The translations under genes were made by a program, and so were the position numbers. The notes under the pieces were generated by a model, which ran no database searches, was not told the origin of the DNA, and saw nothing but the letters and a program-made list of their open reading frames with translations. Positions 1-8,548 of a stretch of 38,107 nucleotides of DNA are shown piece by piece; position 1 is the stretch's first letter, and every line of letters begins with the position of its first letter. Source of the stretch: Rectinema subterraneum (GTDB lineage Bacteria > Spirochaetota > Spirochaetia > Treponematales > Rectinemataceae); the NCBI GenBank assembly GCA_009768935.1, contig WESA01000028.1, positions 1-38,107 on the forward strand, written 5' to 3'.

Positions 1-1
1 G

Positions 2-304
2 TACAGGCGTCTGCCTCATCGCGGTTTTTCCAATTACCCATTCCGCAAGGAATACCAGATTGTGAACATCCGGGATCTCGAAGGCAAGTTCCAGGCAGGC
101 GACACGGTCGACACCGTGAGTCTCTTCATGAAAGGGCTTGTAAGAAAGCCTGAACTGCCCGTCAAGCTACTCGGCGAAGGTCAGATCGAAATTGCGCTCA
201 CAATAAGCGTTGATGCGGTCTCATCCAGTGCGAAGACGAAGATCGAAGCAGCGGGCGGCAAAGTGGAAGTGCCTGCAGCAACCGGTTCTTCAGCAGATGC
301 GTAA
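2..304 (+). CDS. rplO: 50S ribosomal protein L15, C-terminal part
   Basis: The 5' end of this gene lies outside the window. The reading frame is open from base 2 and gives the conserved L15 stretch RRLPHRGFSNYPFRKEYQIV, followed by the C-terminal domain. L15 is a late-assembling protein of the large ribosomal subunit that contacts 23S rRNA. The tail ends in an Ala/Ser/Asp-rich segment and stops 19 bases before secY, the usual spc-operon neighbour, so the two are surely co-transcribed. The identification is firm; only the missing N-terminus is unknown. Confidence 0.95.
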   Translation, partial: YRRLPHRGFSNYPFRKEYQIVNIRDLEGKFQAGDTVDTVSLFMKGLVRKPELPVKLLGEGQIEIALTISVDAVSSSAKTKIEAAGGKVEVPAATGSSADA

Positions 305-323
305 AGAATAAAGGCAGGAGCGA

Positions 324-1643
324 ATGGCTGGTACACTCGTAGATATTTTCAGAGTCAAGGAACTGAAGGATAGGATTTTCTTTACTCTGTTCTGGCTCGC
401 AATTTTCCGTCTGGGAGCATTCTTGCCCATACCTGGAATCAATGCGAGCGCCTTGCAGTCATATTTCGCAAACCAGGCCAACACCGGCGGCGGAATCACC
501 GATTATCTTGACTTCTTCGCAGGCGGCGCATTCAAGAATTTCTCCCTGTTCATGATGGGTGTCATGCCCTATATCAGCGCGCAGATCATTATGCAGCTCT
601 TGCTCGTCATCTTTCCCAAGCTCAAGAATATTGCGGAAGAAGAAGGCGGGCGTCGCAAAATTTCCCGCTGGACAAGGATTGGGACCATCGGTATTGCTAT
701 CATTCAGAGTTTTTCGGTTACGGTATGGGCTGACCGGATTCCCAATGCCATCGCGATGTCCAATAGGACGATGTATACGATTGTAGCTGTGATCACAGTA
801 ACGACAGGCACCATGTTCCTCGTGTGGATCGGCGAGCAGATAACCAAGCGCGGCATTGGCAATGGCATATCGCTACTCATTTTTGCAGGTATTGTTGCCC
901 GTCTGCCGAATGCGACCTACGAGCTCATCAAGAAGATTCAGCTCGGCGAAATCAATGCGGTGTACGCCATTGTCGTGCTCATCATGTTTGTTGCGGTTGT
1001 CGCGCTGGTCGTGCTTGAACAGCAGGGGCAGCGAAAAATCCCTGTCAACTATGCAAAGCGTATCGTGGGCCGCAGGATGTACGGCGCGCAGAACACCTAT
1101 ATCCCGTTCAAAATCAACCCGTCGGGCGTTATCCCTGTCATCTTTGCCTCGAGCCTTCTGACGTTCCCTCTACAGATTGCGCAGAGTTTTGGCGTGCAGG
1201 CAAAATGGCTGAGAGATTTTTCATACTGGCTCAGGCCGAGCGGATTCTGGTACAACTTCTTCTATGTCGTGTTCATTATTTTCTTTGCGTACTTCTATAC
1301 GCAGGTGACGCTCAACCCGCAGGAGATTTCGAAGAATATCCGCGAAAATGGCGGCTCGATACCAGGTATCCGCAGCGAAAAGATGGAAGAATACCTGACA
1401 CGAGTGCTCAATCGGATCATTCTGCCAGGCTCGCTCTACCTCGGCCTTATCGCCTTGATTCCGACGCTGGTGCAGCGGCTGTTCAATTTTCCGAGCCAGA
1501 TGGCATATCTGCTGGGCGGTACATCGCTGCTTATCCTTGTCGGTGTCGATCTCGATACCATGGCGCAGGTAGAAGCGCTTTTGAAAATGCATCACCATGA
1601 CGGCCTGGTGCGAAAAGGGCATATCAGGTCGAGGAACCTATAG
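324..1643 (+). CDS. secY: Protein translocase subunit SecY
   Basis: This 439-residue polytopic inner-membrane protein forms the SecYEG channel through which unfolded proteins are exported or inserted. The predicted protein has about ten hydrophobic segments. It carries the SecY signature region (FWLAIFRLGAFLPIPGIN near the N-terminus), the cytoplasmic loop with QQGQRKIPVNYAKR, and the C-terminal PGSLYLGLIALIP stretch. Its length is typical for bacterial SecY. The ATG is preceded by a GGCAGGAG ribosome-binding site. It follows rplO by 19 bases and leads directly into rpmJ, without the adk, map or infA genes found between them in many other bacteria. Confidence 0.97.
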   Translation: MAGTLVDIFRVKELKDRIFFTLFWLAIFRLGAFLPIPGINASALQSYFANQANTGGGITDYLDFFAGGAFKNFSLFMMGVMPYISAQIIMQLLLVIFPKLKNIAEEEGGRRKISRWTRIGTIGIAIIQSFSVTVWADRIPNAIAMSNRTMYTIVAVITVTTGTMFLVWIGEQITKRGIGNGISLLIFAGIVARLPNATYELIKKIQLGEINAVYAIVVLIMFVAVVALVVLEQQGQRKIPVNYAKRIVGRRMYGAQNTYIPFKINPSGVIPVIFASSLLTFPLQIAQSFGVQAKWLRDFSYWLRPSGFWYNFFYVVFIIFFAYFYTQVTLNPQEISKNIRENGGSIPGIRSEKMEEYLTRVLNRIILPGSLYLGLIALIPTLVQRLFNFPSQMAYLLGGTSLLILVGVDLDTMAQVEALLKMHHHDGLVRKGHIRSRNL

Positions 1644-1695
1644 AAACTTTTGACAGAATGGTATTTAATTGCGTGTTTGCGAACAGGGGGAACCC

Positions 1696-1809
1696 ATGAA
1701 GGTTAGAACAAGCGTCAAGAAAATTTGCGATAAATGCAAGATAGTGCGGCGCAATGGTGTGGTTAGGATTGTCTGTGAGAATCCTAAGCACAAGCAGAAA
1801 CAAGGCTGA
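1696..1809 (+). CDS. rpmJ: 50S ribosomal protein L36
   Basis: This is a 37-residue gene starting [21 protein letters not shown]36 is the smallest large-subunit protein and binds 23S rRNA. Its zinc site is intact here, with Cys11, Cys14, Cys27 and His32 in the CxxC...CxNPxH pattern, so this is the zinc-binding form. The start was set by the conserved N-terminus and an upstream GGGGG-rich ribosome-binding site. It lies between secY and rpsM in the normal order, 16 bases before the next start codon. Confidence 0.96.
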   Translation: MKVRTSVKKICDKCKIVRRNGVVRIVCENPKHKQKQG

Positions 1810-1825
1810 GAGCAGGAGGAAGCTC

Positions 1826-2197
1826 ATGGCGCGTATTGCGGGAGTTGACCTCCCTAACAAGCATGTTGATATCGCCCTCACCTATATCTATGGGATCGGG
1901 CGGACGAGTGCAATCAAAATTTGCGAAGCGACGGGAATCGATCCCGCCAAAAGGATAAATGATCTCTCGAATGAAGAGATCAACGAGCTGCGCAAAGTAA
2001 TCGAAAACGAATACAAAGTTGAAGGCCGCTTGAGAACTGAAATTGCGCTGAATATCAAGCGTCTGATGGATATTGGCTGCTATCGCGGCCTACGCCACCG
2101 CAAAGGTCTTCCCGTTCGCGGCCAGCGGACGAGAACGAACGCGCGCACGCGCAAAGGTAAGAGAAAGACCGTTGCAAACAAGAAGAAAGCCGTCTAA
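1826..2197 (+). CDS. rpsM: 30S ribosomal protein S13
   Basis: This 123-residue small-subunit head protein contacts the P-site tRNA and bridges to the large subunit. The N-terminus [20 protein letters not shown], the helix-two-turn-helix region and the basic tail ([20 protein letters not shown]) are typical of S13. The start at 1826 is preferred over upstream in-frame codons because AGGAGGAAG lies just before it and the conserved MARIAG begins there. It is followed by rpsK after 9 bases, as in the alpha operon of most bacteria. Confidence 0.97.
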   Translation: MARIAGVDLPNKHVDIALTYIYGIGRTSAIKICEATGIDPAKRINDLSNEEINELRKVIENEYKVEGRLRTEIALNIKRLMDIGCYRGLRHRKGLPVRGQRTRTNARTRKGKRKTVANKKKAV

Positions 2198-2206
2198 CGG
2201 AGGGGC

Positions 2207-2605
2207 ATGAACGTGGCTGCGACTACGACAAAGACGAAGAAGAGAAAAGAGAAAAAGAGCGTATATGAAGGGAATGTCTATATTCAGGCAACCTTCAACA
2301 ATACGATTGTGACCGTGACCGACCTCAATGGAAATGCTATTTCATGGTCGAGTTCCGGAAGCCATGAATTCCGCGGTGCCAAAAAATCGACGCCATTTGC
2401 CGCTCAGACTGTAACCGAAGCTGCGGCTCAGAAGGCGATTCAGGCGGGTTTGCGCGAAGTGCATGTGTTTGTGAAAGGGCCCGGCATTGGCCGAGAGTCC
2501 GCAATCCGACAGCTCGGCGTAATGGGACTCAAAGTCAAGTCGATCAATGACGTGACACCGATTCCCCATAATGGCTGCAGGCCTCGGAAGGCGCGCCGCA
2601 TTTAA
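2207..2605 (+). CDS. rpsK: 30S ribosomal protein S11
   Basis: This 132-residue platform protein of the small subunit helps shape the mRNA exit region and the E site. The core motifs are present: [20 protein letters not shown] in the N-terminal half, then [16 protein letters not shown] and the C-terminal [16 protein letters not shown]. The first 18 residues form a lysine- and threonine-rich extension ([10 protein letters not shown]), somewhat longer than in E. coli. The ATG is preceded by ACGGAGGGG. It sits between rpsM and rpsD in the alpha operon. Confidence 0.97.
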   Translation: MNVAATTTKTKKRKEKKSVYEGNVYIQATFNNTIVTVTDLNGNAISWSSSGSHEFRGAKKSTPFAAQTVTEAAAQKAIQAGLREVHVFVKGPGIGRESAIRQLGVMGLKVKSINDVTPIPHNGCRPRKARRI

Positions 2606-2620
2606 GAGGGGGTTACAAGA

Positions 2621-3256
2621 ATGGCTAGATATATCGGACCTGTATGCAGGCTTTGCCGTGCTGAAGGAAGAAAGCTTTTCCTCAAGGGCGACCGCTGCCG
2701 CAGCGACAAGTGCCCAATCAACAAGAAGCGGCTTCCCCCAGGGAAAGCGCCCAAGACACGCCTTGGCAAAAAATCCGAATATGCGGTTCAGCTTCGCGAG
2801 AAGCAGGCGCTCAAGAGAAATTATGGCCTCATGGAGCAGCAGTTCCGCAATACGTTCGAAAAGGCGCTCGGTTTGCCTGGGAAAACTGGTGATAACCTTA
2901 TCATTCTTCTCGAGCGCAGGCTTGACAATGTCGTATACCGACTGCGTTTTGCGAGCTCTCGCGCTCAGGCGCGCCAGCTTGTGAACCATGGACATATCGC
3001 CGTGAACGGCAAGCGTGTAAACATTGCTTCTTACCTGGTAAGAGCGGGCGATGTCATTTCCGTGATCGGTGCAGCAAAAAAGATGGAATCCATCCGCCAA
3101 GCCCTCGAAGAAGTGCAGAAATCTGGTGTAATGCCTTGGCTTGAGGTCAATGCAGATGAAATGACCGGCCGCTTTGTTACCAATCCGCAGCGCCAGGATG
3201 TTACAGATATTGCGGATATCAAGGAACAGCTGGTCGTCGAGTTGTACTCGAAATAA
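2621..3256 (+). CDS. rpsD: 30S ribosomal protein S4, zinc-finger form
   Basis: This 211-residue protein is a primary 16S rRNA binder that starts 30S assembly. In many bacteria it also represses the alpha operon. The N-terminus MARYIGPVCRLCR and the C-terminal S4 RNA-binding domain (RLDNVVYRLRFASSRAQARQLVNHGHIAVNG) are clear. Cys9, Cys12, Cys26 and Cys31 form a CxxC-X13-CxxxxC zinc site like that of Thermus S4, so this is the zinc-containing paralogue type. It is placed 15 bases after rpsK and 9 bases before rpoA. Confidence 0.97.
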   Translation: MARYIGPVCRLCRAEGRKLFLKGDRCRSDKCPINKKRLPPGKAPKTRLGKKSEYAVQLREKQALKRNYGLMEQQFRNTFEKALGLPGKTGDNLIILLERRLDNVVYRLRFASSRAQARQLVNHGHIAVNGKRVNIASYLVRAGDVISVIGAAKKMESIRQALEEVQKSGVMPWLEVNADEMTGRFVTNPQRQDVTDIADIKEQLVVELYSK

Positions 3257-3265
3257 GGAGCGGAA

Positions 3266-4321
3266 ATGGCGCGCAAAAACCTACTTAAAGGTTTCAAAAA
3301 GCCGAAGGGCATCACCTACGAACAGAGCGAATCTACCGACACATACGGAAAGTTCGTTGCGTATCCTTTTGAGCCAGGCTATGGAACTACTGTCGGGAAT
3401 ACCCTGCGCCGCATCCTGTTGTCCTCCATTCAGGGGTATGCGATTACCGCGGTGCGCATAACTCGATATGATGACGAAGGTGTACCGCATGTCATTACGA
3501 GCGAGTTCGAAACCATCCCCGGGGTGGTAGAGGACACGATTGAGGTACTGAACAACCTCAAGAAGCTGCGCGTCAAACTCCCGAACGACAAGGAAGAACT
3601 CACCCTCGAATACGAGATCAAGGGAATGGAAGAACTACGCGGGAGCTTCTTTGCCGACCAAAGCTCGCTCATCGTGCTCAATCCCGAACTCAAGATTGCT
3701 TCGCTGGATCCGTCCGTGCACCTTGGCCTTGAATTGCAGGTGAATCTTGGCCGCGGCTATGTGCCGAGCGAAGTCAATGAAAAATTCATCGATGTGGTCG
3801 GCACGATTCCGATGGATGCTATTTTTACGCCTGTAAAAAAGGTAAAATACTCGATTGAGCCGACTCGCGTTGGCCAGCGTTCCGACTACGACAAGCTCGT
3901 GCTCGAAATCTGGACAGATGGGACAATAAAGCCGGAAGATGCGCTCGGTGAAGCAGGCAAAATCGCCAAGGATCATTTTTCGATTTTCATCAACTTCGAC
4001 GAGAATGAAGCAGGCGGCGAAGAGACTAGCGACGAGATCGAGGAGCGCGTGCGCCAGATTCTCAACATGCCGGTCGAAGAGCTCGAGCTGTCCGTGCGCT
4101 CGTTCAACTGCCTCAAGAATGCGAACATCAGGACTATCGGCGATCTTACGAAGAAAACCGAGGAAGAGATCACCAAGACAAGGAATTTCGGCAAGAAATC
4201 CCTTCAGGAGATCAAGACCAAACTCGCCGAGTGGAACCTCAGCCTCGGCATGGCGGACTATTCCGCGCTGAGAAATCACATAAAACTCAACATGAAGAAG
4301 GAAGAGAGCGATGAAGCATAA
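3266..4321 (+). CDS. rpoA: DNA-directed RNA polymerase subunit alpha
   Basis: This 351-residue subunit dimerises to start RNA polymerase assembly and binds promoter UP elements and activators. The N-terminal domain (about residues 1-235) contains the dimer motif [21 protein letters not shown] flexible acidic linker ([15 protein letters not shown]) follows, then the C-terminal helix-hairpin-helix domain ([21 protein letters not shown]). It is slightly longer than the usual 320-340 residues. The stop overlaps the start of rplQ by 11 bases, which suggests translational coupling. Confidence 0.97.
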   Translation: MARKNLLKGFKKPKGITYEQSESTDTYGKFVAYPFEPGYGTTVGNTLRRILLSSIQGYAITAVRITRYDDEGVPHVITSEFETIPGVVEDTIEVLNNLKKLRVKLPNDKEELTLEYEIKGMEELRGSFFADQSSLIVLNPELKIASLDPSVHLGLELQVNLGRGYVPSEVNEKFIDVVGTIPMDAIFTPVKKVKYSIEPTRVGQRSDYDKLVLEIWTDGTIKPEDALGEAGKIAKDHFSIFINFDENEAGGEETSDEIEERVRQILNMPVEELELSVRSFNCLKNANIRTIGDLTKKTEEEITKTRNFGKKSLQEIKTKLAEWNLSLGMADYSALRNHIKLNMKKEESDEA

Positions 4322-4733
4322 GATCGGCTATAACAAACTCAACCGAGTCGCCGCTCACCGCAAGGCCCTTATCCGGAATATGGTTACCGTGCTGTTCAAG
4401 CAGGAAAAAATCGTAACCACCAAGGCCAAGGCGCTCGAAGCGAGACGCGCAGCAGAAAAGCTCATTACGAGGGCGAAAGAAGATTCCGTCCACAATCGAA
4501 GGATTGCGTCTGCCAGGCTCTATGGTGAAGATGCAGTTGCAAAACTGTTCACCGATATCGGACCGCGCTTCAAAGAGCGCAATGGCGGCTACACTAGGAT
4601 TCTCAAACTCGGCAATCGCGCGAATGACAATGCGAGCCTTGTGGTACTCGAGCTTGTCGGCCAGAAAGCCGATGAGAAGAAAGCCGAGCGCGAAAAGCGC
4701 AAAGCAGAGCGGAAGACAAAGAAACAGGCCTGA
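4311..4733 (+). CDS. rplQ: 50S ribosomal protein L17
   Basis: This 140-residue large-subunit protein sits near the peptide exit tunnel. The conserved core runs from [12 protein letters not shown] through [19 protein letters not shown], and the C-terminal half contains the usual [18 protein letters not shown] motif. An extra lysine/glutamate-rich tail follows ([20 protein letters not shown]), as in several spirochaete and other L17 proteins. The start codon lies inside the end of rpoA, so the two are probably translationally coupled. It is the last ribosomal protein gene of the operon here. Confidence 0.96.
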   Translation: MKHKIGYNKLNRVAAHRKALIRNMVTVLFKQEKIVTTKAKALEARRAAEKLITRAKEDSVHNRRIASARLYGEDAVAKLFTDIGPRFKERNGGYTRILKLGNRANDNASLVVLELVGQKADEKKAEREKRKAERKTKKQA

Positions 4734-4755
4734 AGGTCGCAGGGAGGAAACTGAT

Positions 4756-4926
4756 ATGTCCAAAGCTCACAGGGGCAAAGGATTGCGGGAAGTGGTATCG
4801 AGTGGCCGCGGGACCTGTCCGGTATGCGGACGCACTGGCGTCAAAGTGATCTACGAACAGGAAATCGAAGGCAAAAAGACGAAAATTTGCAAAGTGTGCA
4901 AGGCGCACATGGCAAATGCAAAATAA
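4756..4926 (+). CDS. Small zinc-ribbon protein at the end of the alpha operon
   Basis: This is a 56-residue basic protein with two CxxC knuckles, TCPVCGRTG (Cys21, Cys24) and KICKVCKAHMANAK (Cys45, Cys48), the layout of a single zinc ribbon. It has an AGGGAGGAAA ribosome-binding site and follows rplQ by 22 bases, so it should be transcribed with the ribosomal genes. I do not recognise a named family. The size, charge and location suggest a ribosome- or RNA polymerase-associated factor, but that is inference from context. The downstream hairpin marks the end of the operon. Confidence 0.8.
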   Translation: MSKAHRGKGLREVVSSGRGTCPVCGRTGVKVIYEQEIEGKKTKICKVCKAHMANAK

Positions 4927-4961
4927 GGCGCGCACAGAGCACGTGCAACATTCAGCTATGA

Positions 4962-4999
4962 AAAGGCCGCCCGGCAATGCGCCAGGGCGGCCTTTGTTT
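4962..4999. terminator. Intrinsic terminator between convergent operons
   Basis: There is an 11-bp perfect stem, AAAGGCCGCCC (4962-4972) pairing with GGGCGGCCTTT (4985-4995), with a 12-base loop and then GTTTT. On the minus strand the same stem is preceded by livF and followed by AAAG...TTTT-poor sequence, so it is best for the plus-strand alpha operon. It may serve both operons because the genes converge here. Confidence 0.85.
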
Positions 5000-5703
5000 T
5001 ACACGCCCAGATATGCCTCGCGTACGCGCTGATCGTGTTCGATAGCTTTTGCCTCGCCGGAAATAGTGGTATAGCCGACCTCGAGAATATACGCAAAATC
5101 GGCTATTTCAAGAGCCTCCATTGCATTCTGCTCTACCAGCAGAACCGTCGTTCCTTGCTTGTTGATTGCAGCAATGCGATCGAATATTTCATCGACCAGC
5201 ACAGGGGCCAGCCCCATCGAAGGCTCGTCGAGAAGAAGCAGTTTTCCTCCAGTGACAAGCGCGCGCCCCACTGCCAGCATCTGCTGTTCCCCGCCAGAGA
5301 GCGTGCCACCAAGCTGGCTCAATCGTTCCTTGATGCGCGGGAATATTTCGCAGACCTGATCGATTCGGCGGTTCACCTCGGTTTTATCCTTTATGGTCCA
5401 GCCCGCAAGCTCAAGGTTCTCCTTTACAGTCAGCGTAGGAAATATCTTGCGCCCTTCGGGAACATGCGAAATACCCAATGGCACGATCTTGTGGGCTTCG
5501 AGATTTGTAATATCCTTGCCTTCAAACACGATTGAACCGCCGGCAGCGCGCTCGAGCCCTGAAATTGCGCGGAGTGTTGTTGTTTTGCCTGCGCCGTTCG
5601 CGCCTATAAGCGTGACAATCTTTCCGTCGGGAACCTCGAAACTTACATCTTTGATCGCTTCGATCTTGCCGTAATTGACCTTGAGATTTGTTACTTTCAG
5701 CAT
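4999..5703 (-). CDS. livF: Branched-chain amino acid ABC transporter ATP-binding protein LivF
   Basis: This 234-residue ATPase is one of the two nucleotide-binding subunits of a HAAT-family importer. The Walker A motif is GANGAGKTT near residue 36, the ABC signature is LSGGEQQ and the Walker B is LLLLDEPSMGLAP. The pattern of Met-Gly-Leu-Ala-Pro after Walker B is typical of LivF. The start codon overlaps the livG stop by one base (TAATG), indicating coupled translation. It is the last gene of the operon and runs to the shared hairpin. Confidence 0.93.
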   Translation of the reverse strand: MLKVTNLKVNYGKIEAIKDVSFEVPDGKIVTLIGANGAGKTTTLRAISGLERAAGGSIVFEGKDITNLEAHKIVPLGISHVPEGRKIFPTLTVKENLELAGWTIKDKTEVNRRIDQVCEIFPRIKERLSQLGGTLSGGEQQMLAVGRALVTGGKLLLLDEPSMGLAPVLVDEIFDRIAAINKQGTTVLLVEQNAMEALEIADFAYILEVGYTTISGEAKAIEHDQRVREAYLGV

Positions 5704-6473
5704 TATGTACCTCGCTTTCCCAAGTAGGCTTCGAGAACCCGCGGGTCATTCTTGACCTTGTCCGGTAGGCCTTCTGCAATTGTCTCGCCAAAATCTATCA
5801 CTTTGATCCATTCGCAGATGCCCATGATGACCTGCATATGGTGCTCAATGAGGAACACGGTGACCTTGAATTCGTCACGAATACGGCTGATAAGCCGCAT
5901 GAGGTCATCAACTTCTTTGGGGTTCATGCCCGCCGCCGGTTCGTCAAGAAGAATGAGCTTGGGCTTGGTGGCAAGCGCTCTCGCGATCTCGAGCCGCCGC
6001 AGCTCTCCGTACGGGAGATTTTTAGCGGTTTCCATTGCGCGATTGGAAAGATGCATGAGATCGAGCAGTTCGAGAGCTTCCCTTTTGACCGCTCGCTCTT
6101 CGCTTTTGAAAGAGGGCAGGCGCAGAATGGAAGCAAACAGGCTGGAAGTAGTGGTATAGTGGCGTGCAATGCGGATATTGTCGATCGCGGAGAGGTTTCC
6201 GAAGATTCGAAGATTCTGGAAAGTCCGGGCAATTCCTTTATGCACAATTCTGAATGACTTCATGCCCTTGATATTTTCGCCCTGGAAATTGATTGCCCCT
6301 TCAGTAGGGTCATAAATGCCGGTAATCAGATTGAAGATGGTGGTTTTCCCGGAACCGTTCGGACCGATAAGACCATAGATGGAGCCTTCGGGTATCTCGA
6401 AATTGAAATCGTAGACCGCCCGCAAGCCGCCGAAAAAATGGGTCAGATGTTCGATTTTTAGCAGGGGGGTCAT
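5703..6473 (-). CDS. livG: Branched-chain amino acid ABC transporter ATP-binding protein LivG
   Basis: This 256-residue ATPase pairs with LivF. The Walker A is GPNGSGKTT, the Q-loop follows, the signature region is LPYGELRRLEIARALA, and the Walker B is LILLDEPAAGMNP, with the Asn-Pro after Gly-Met typical of LivG. The insert IVHKGIARTFQNLRIFG is also diagnostic. The ATG at 6473 shares one base with the livM stop (TGATG) and has GGAGG seven bases upstream, so it is preferred over the TTG three bases earlier. Confidence 0.93.
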   Translation of the reverse strand: MTPLLKIEHLTHFFGGLRAVYDFNFEIPEGSIYGLIGPNGSGKTTIFNLITGIYDPTEGAINFQGENIKGMKSFRIVHKGIARTFQNLRIFGNLSAIDNIRIARHYTTTSSLFASILRLPSFKSEERAVKREALELLDLMHLSNRAMETAKNLPYGELRRLEIARALATKPKLILLDEPAAGMNPKEVDDLMRLISRIRDEFKVTVFLIEHHMQVIMGICEWIKVIDFGETIAEGLPDKVKNDPRVLEAYLGKRGT

Positions 6474-7465
6474 CAATCAACCTCCACATTCTTGATGATT
6501 CTTGATTCTCTCATTCCCATTAATCCCTCATTCCTGAATAGCATGATAAAGATAAGAAGGAGCGCATAGACGACCATGCGCCATTCCCCGCCAATCGGGA
6601 GGCCCGTCGCGTCAGCAAGCGCTCGTATACCGAGCCTCAAACCCTCCGAGAGGAAGGTGAGTCCGAAAGCTGCCAGGATGGATCCTGTGAGAGAACCTAC
6701 GCCGCCTGCGTAGATCATAATCAATACTTCGACAGATTTGATAAAACCAAACTGCGTAGGGTGCGCGAGCTGAATGAGGTGAGCGAGCAGCCCGCCTGCA
6801 ATACCCGCAAAAAAAGCGCCAAAAGTGGAGGCCATCACTTTATACCGTGTTGTATTGACACAGACGAGCTCGGCAGCAAGCTCATTTTCCCTTATCGAAA
6901 GCATGGCTCGCCCATGCGACGATTCAATCAAATTGCGGATAATGACGACTGTAAGAAACGCAGCGACAAGTATAACCGTAAAATTTGAAAATTTAGGAAT
7001 GCCGAGCAGCCCGCGAGGACCGCCGACTGCATCGATATTATTGAAAATCGTTCGAATGATCTCGCCGAAACCCAGCGTTACGATCGCAAGATAGTCTCCC
7101 TTTAGACGCAACGAAGGAAACCCGATGAGGAATCCCACAAATGCGGCGACGACACCCCCTGCTATAATGGAGAGAAGAAATGGCAGCATGCTGGCTGGAT
7201 TAGTCACCGAGAGCTTAAGGATCAACGTAGTAAGAGAACCCGAAACATAGGCTCCCACCCCGGCAAAGCCCATATGCCCCAGAGAAAACTGCCCCGTGAT
7301 GCCGTTGATGAGATTCAGGCTTGTCGCAAGTATGACATATATGAGCGATAAATTGATAATATGCAGCAGATAGCCATTCAGGATTTCTGTTCTATAGAGG
7401 ACCTCTACAACTATGTAAAATAGAACCACTGCAATCAAAAAGCGCGGCAATTTGCGTACATTCAT
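6473..7465 (-). CDS. livM: Branched-chain amino acid ABC transporter permease LivM
   Basis: This 330-residue inner-membrane permease has about nine hydrophobic segments. Family motifs include GHMGFAGVGAYVSG, the cytoplasmic EAA-like stretch with IRENELAAELVCVNTTRYKV, and IYAGGVGSLTGSILAA. Together with LivH it forms the translocation pore. The ATG at 7465 has AGGAGGAA seven bases upstream. The gene starts 11 bases after the livH stop and ends overlapping livG. Confidence 0.93.
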   Translation of the reverse strand: MNVRKLPRFLIAVVLFYIVVEVLYRTEILNGYLLHIINLSLIYVILATSLNLINGITGQFSLGHMGFAGVGAYVSGSLTTLILKLSVTNPASMLPFLLSIIAGGVVAAFVGFLIGFPSLRLKGDYLAIVTLGFGEIIRTIFNNIDAVGGPRGLLGIPKFSNFTVILVAAFLTVVIIRNLIESSHGRAMLSIRENELAAELVCVNTTRYKVMASTFGAFFAGIAGGLLAHLIQLAHPTQFGFIKSVEVLIMIYAGGVGSLTGSILAAFGLTFLSEGLRLGIRALADATGLPIGGEWRMVVYALLLIFIMLFRNEGLMGMRESRIIKNVEVD

Positions 7466-7476
7466 GCGGGTTCCTC

Positions 7477-8388
7477 CTAGATCTTGTCAGCAATTTTTTC
7501 GGCCAGAAGGCCTCTTGGGCGGATTAAGAGGACGAGAATGAGAATTGCAAATGCTATTCCTTCTCCAATGAGCGAGTTATACGCAGAAGCAAAAGTTTCG
7601 GCGATGCCCATGATATAGGCGCCGAGCATTGCACCAGGAATGTTGCCAATGCCCCCAAGCACTGCAGCGATAAATGCCTTGAGACCAGGCAGAATACCCA
7701 TGTACGGGAAAATGCGCGGGTACGTCATGCCCGCCAGAAGACCCGCAGCACCTGCAAAAGCCCCGCCGACCATAAAGGTGAAAGAGATGACTTTTTCAAT
7801 GTCGATTCCCATAAGACGGGCTGCATCCTTGTCCTGCGAGACTGCGCGCATTGCCTTGCCAAGCGTTGTTTTTCTTACAAGAAGCGTCAGTCCCACCATG
7901 AGAATTGCTGCAACCGCCAGGTCAATAATCACAAGATTCGAAATGACCGCATTGCCAAGGCGGATTTCCTTTCGCACAAGAATATCCGGGAACGACCGAT
8001 AAGAAGGACCGATTGCCGGTAATGCAGAAAAGAAATATTCAATAAACATCGAAACACCGATTGCAGTGATGAGCGAACTGAGCTTTGGCTTATATCTGAG
8101 CGGTTTATAAGCGAATTTATTGGTCAGGTAGGCAATACTAGCGCCACCGATCATTGCGGCCAACAGCACTAAAAACGCGAGGGTACCTGATCTCCCGGCA
8201 ACGAGGGCATTGAACATGTAGAATGAGCCGTATGCGGCATATGCGCCGATCATGAAAAAATCGCCATGTGCAAAATTGATAAGCCGCACAATTCCGTACA
8301 CCAGCGTGTAGCCGAGCGCAATGAGCGCGTAGATAGAACCAAGCTGAAGACCATTGAGAATCTGCTGGAGACTGAAAATCGATCCCAT
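7477..8388 (-). CDS. livH: Branched-chain amino acid ABC transporter permease LivH
   Basis: This 303-residue inner-membrane permease is the partner of LivM. Typical motifs are QQILNGLQLGSIYALIALGYTLVYGIVRLINFAHGDFFM (N-terminal), the loop AVSQDKDAARLMGIDIEKV, and AAVLGGIGNIPGAMLGAYIMG. It is the first gene after a hairpin that separates it from livK, so its level is probably set by read-through from the livK promoter. The ribosome-binding site (AAGG, eight to nine bases before ATG) is weak compared with livK and livM. Confidence 0.93.
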   Translation of the reverse strand: MGSIFSLQQILNGLQLGSIYALIALGYTLVYGIVRLINFAHGDFFMIGAYAAYGSFYMFNALVAGRSGTLAFLVLLAAMIGGASIAYLTNKFAYKPLRYKPKLSSLITAIGVSMFIEYFFSALPAIGPSYRSFPDILVRKEIRLGNAVISNLVIIDLAVAAILMVGLTLLVRKTTLGKAMRAVSQDKDAARLMGIDIEKVISFTFMVGGAFAGAAGLLAGMTYPRIFPYMGILPGLKAFIAAVLGGIGNIPGAMLGAYIMGIAETFASAYNSLIGEGIAFAILILVLLIRPRGLLAEKIADKI

Positions 8389-8510
8389 GGTTTGAACCCT
8401 TCTTCGCCTTTGTATTTACAGGGCGAAACAGAGAGCATTTTCCCGCCAGTGCGGAAAATCAGAAAGGCTCGCCACGCTCCGGAAAGGTGGAGAGCTATAT
8501 TAATAGAGAG

Positions 8511-8537
8511 AAGGGCTGTCCGGAAAGGACAGCCCTT
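8511..8537 (-). terminator. Hairpin between livK and livHMGF (probable attenuating terminator)
   Basis: There is a perfect 11-bp stem, AAGGGCTGTCC (8511-8521) with GGACAGCCCTT (8527-8537), around a GGAAA loop. It lies 12 bases after the livK stop in the direction of transcription and is followed by a moderately T-rich stretch. A partial terminator here would give more binding protein than membrane subunits, a common arrangement in ABC importer operons. Confidence 0.75.
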
Positions 8538-8548
8538 CAGGATTCATG

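Noticed and set aside
2342..3100. Long minus-strand open frame of about 250 codons across rpsK and rpsD
   Set aside because: It lies entirely antisense to two unmistakable ribosomal protein genes and has no recognisable domain or ribosome-binding site.
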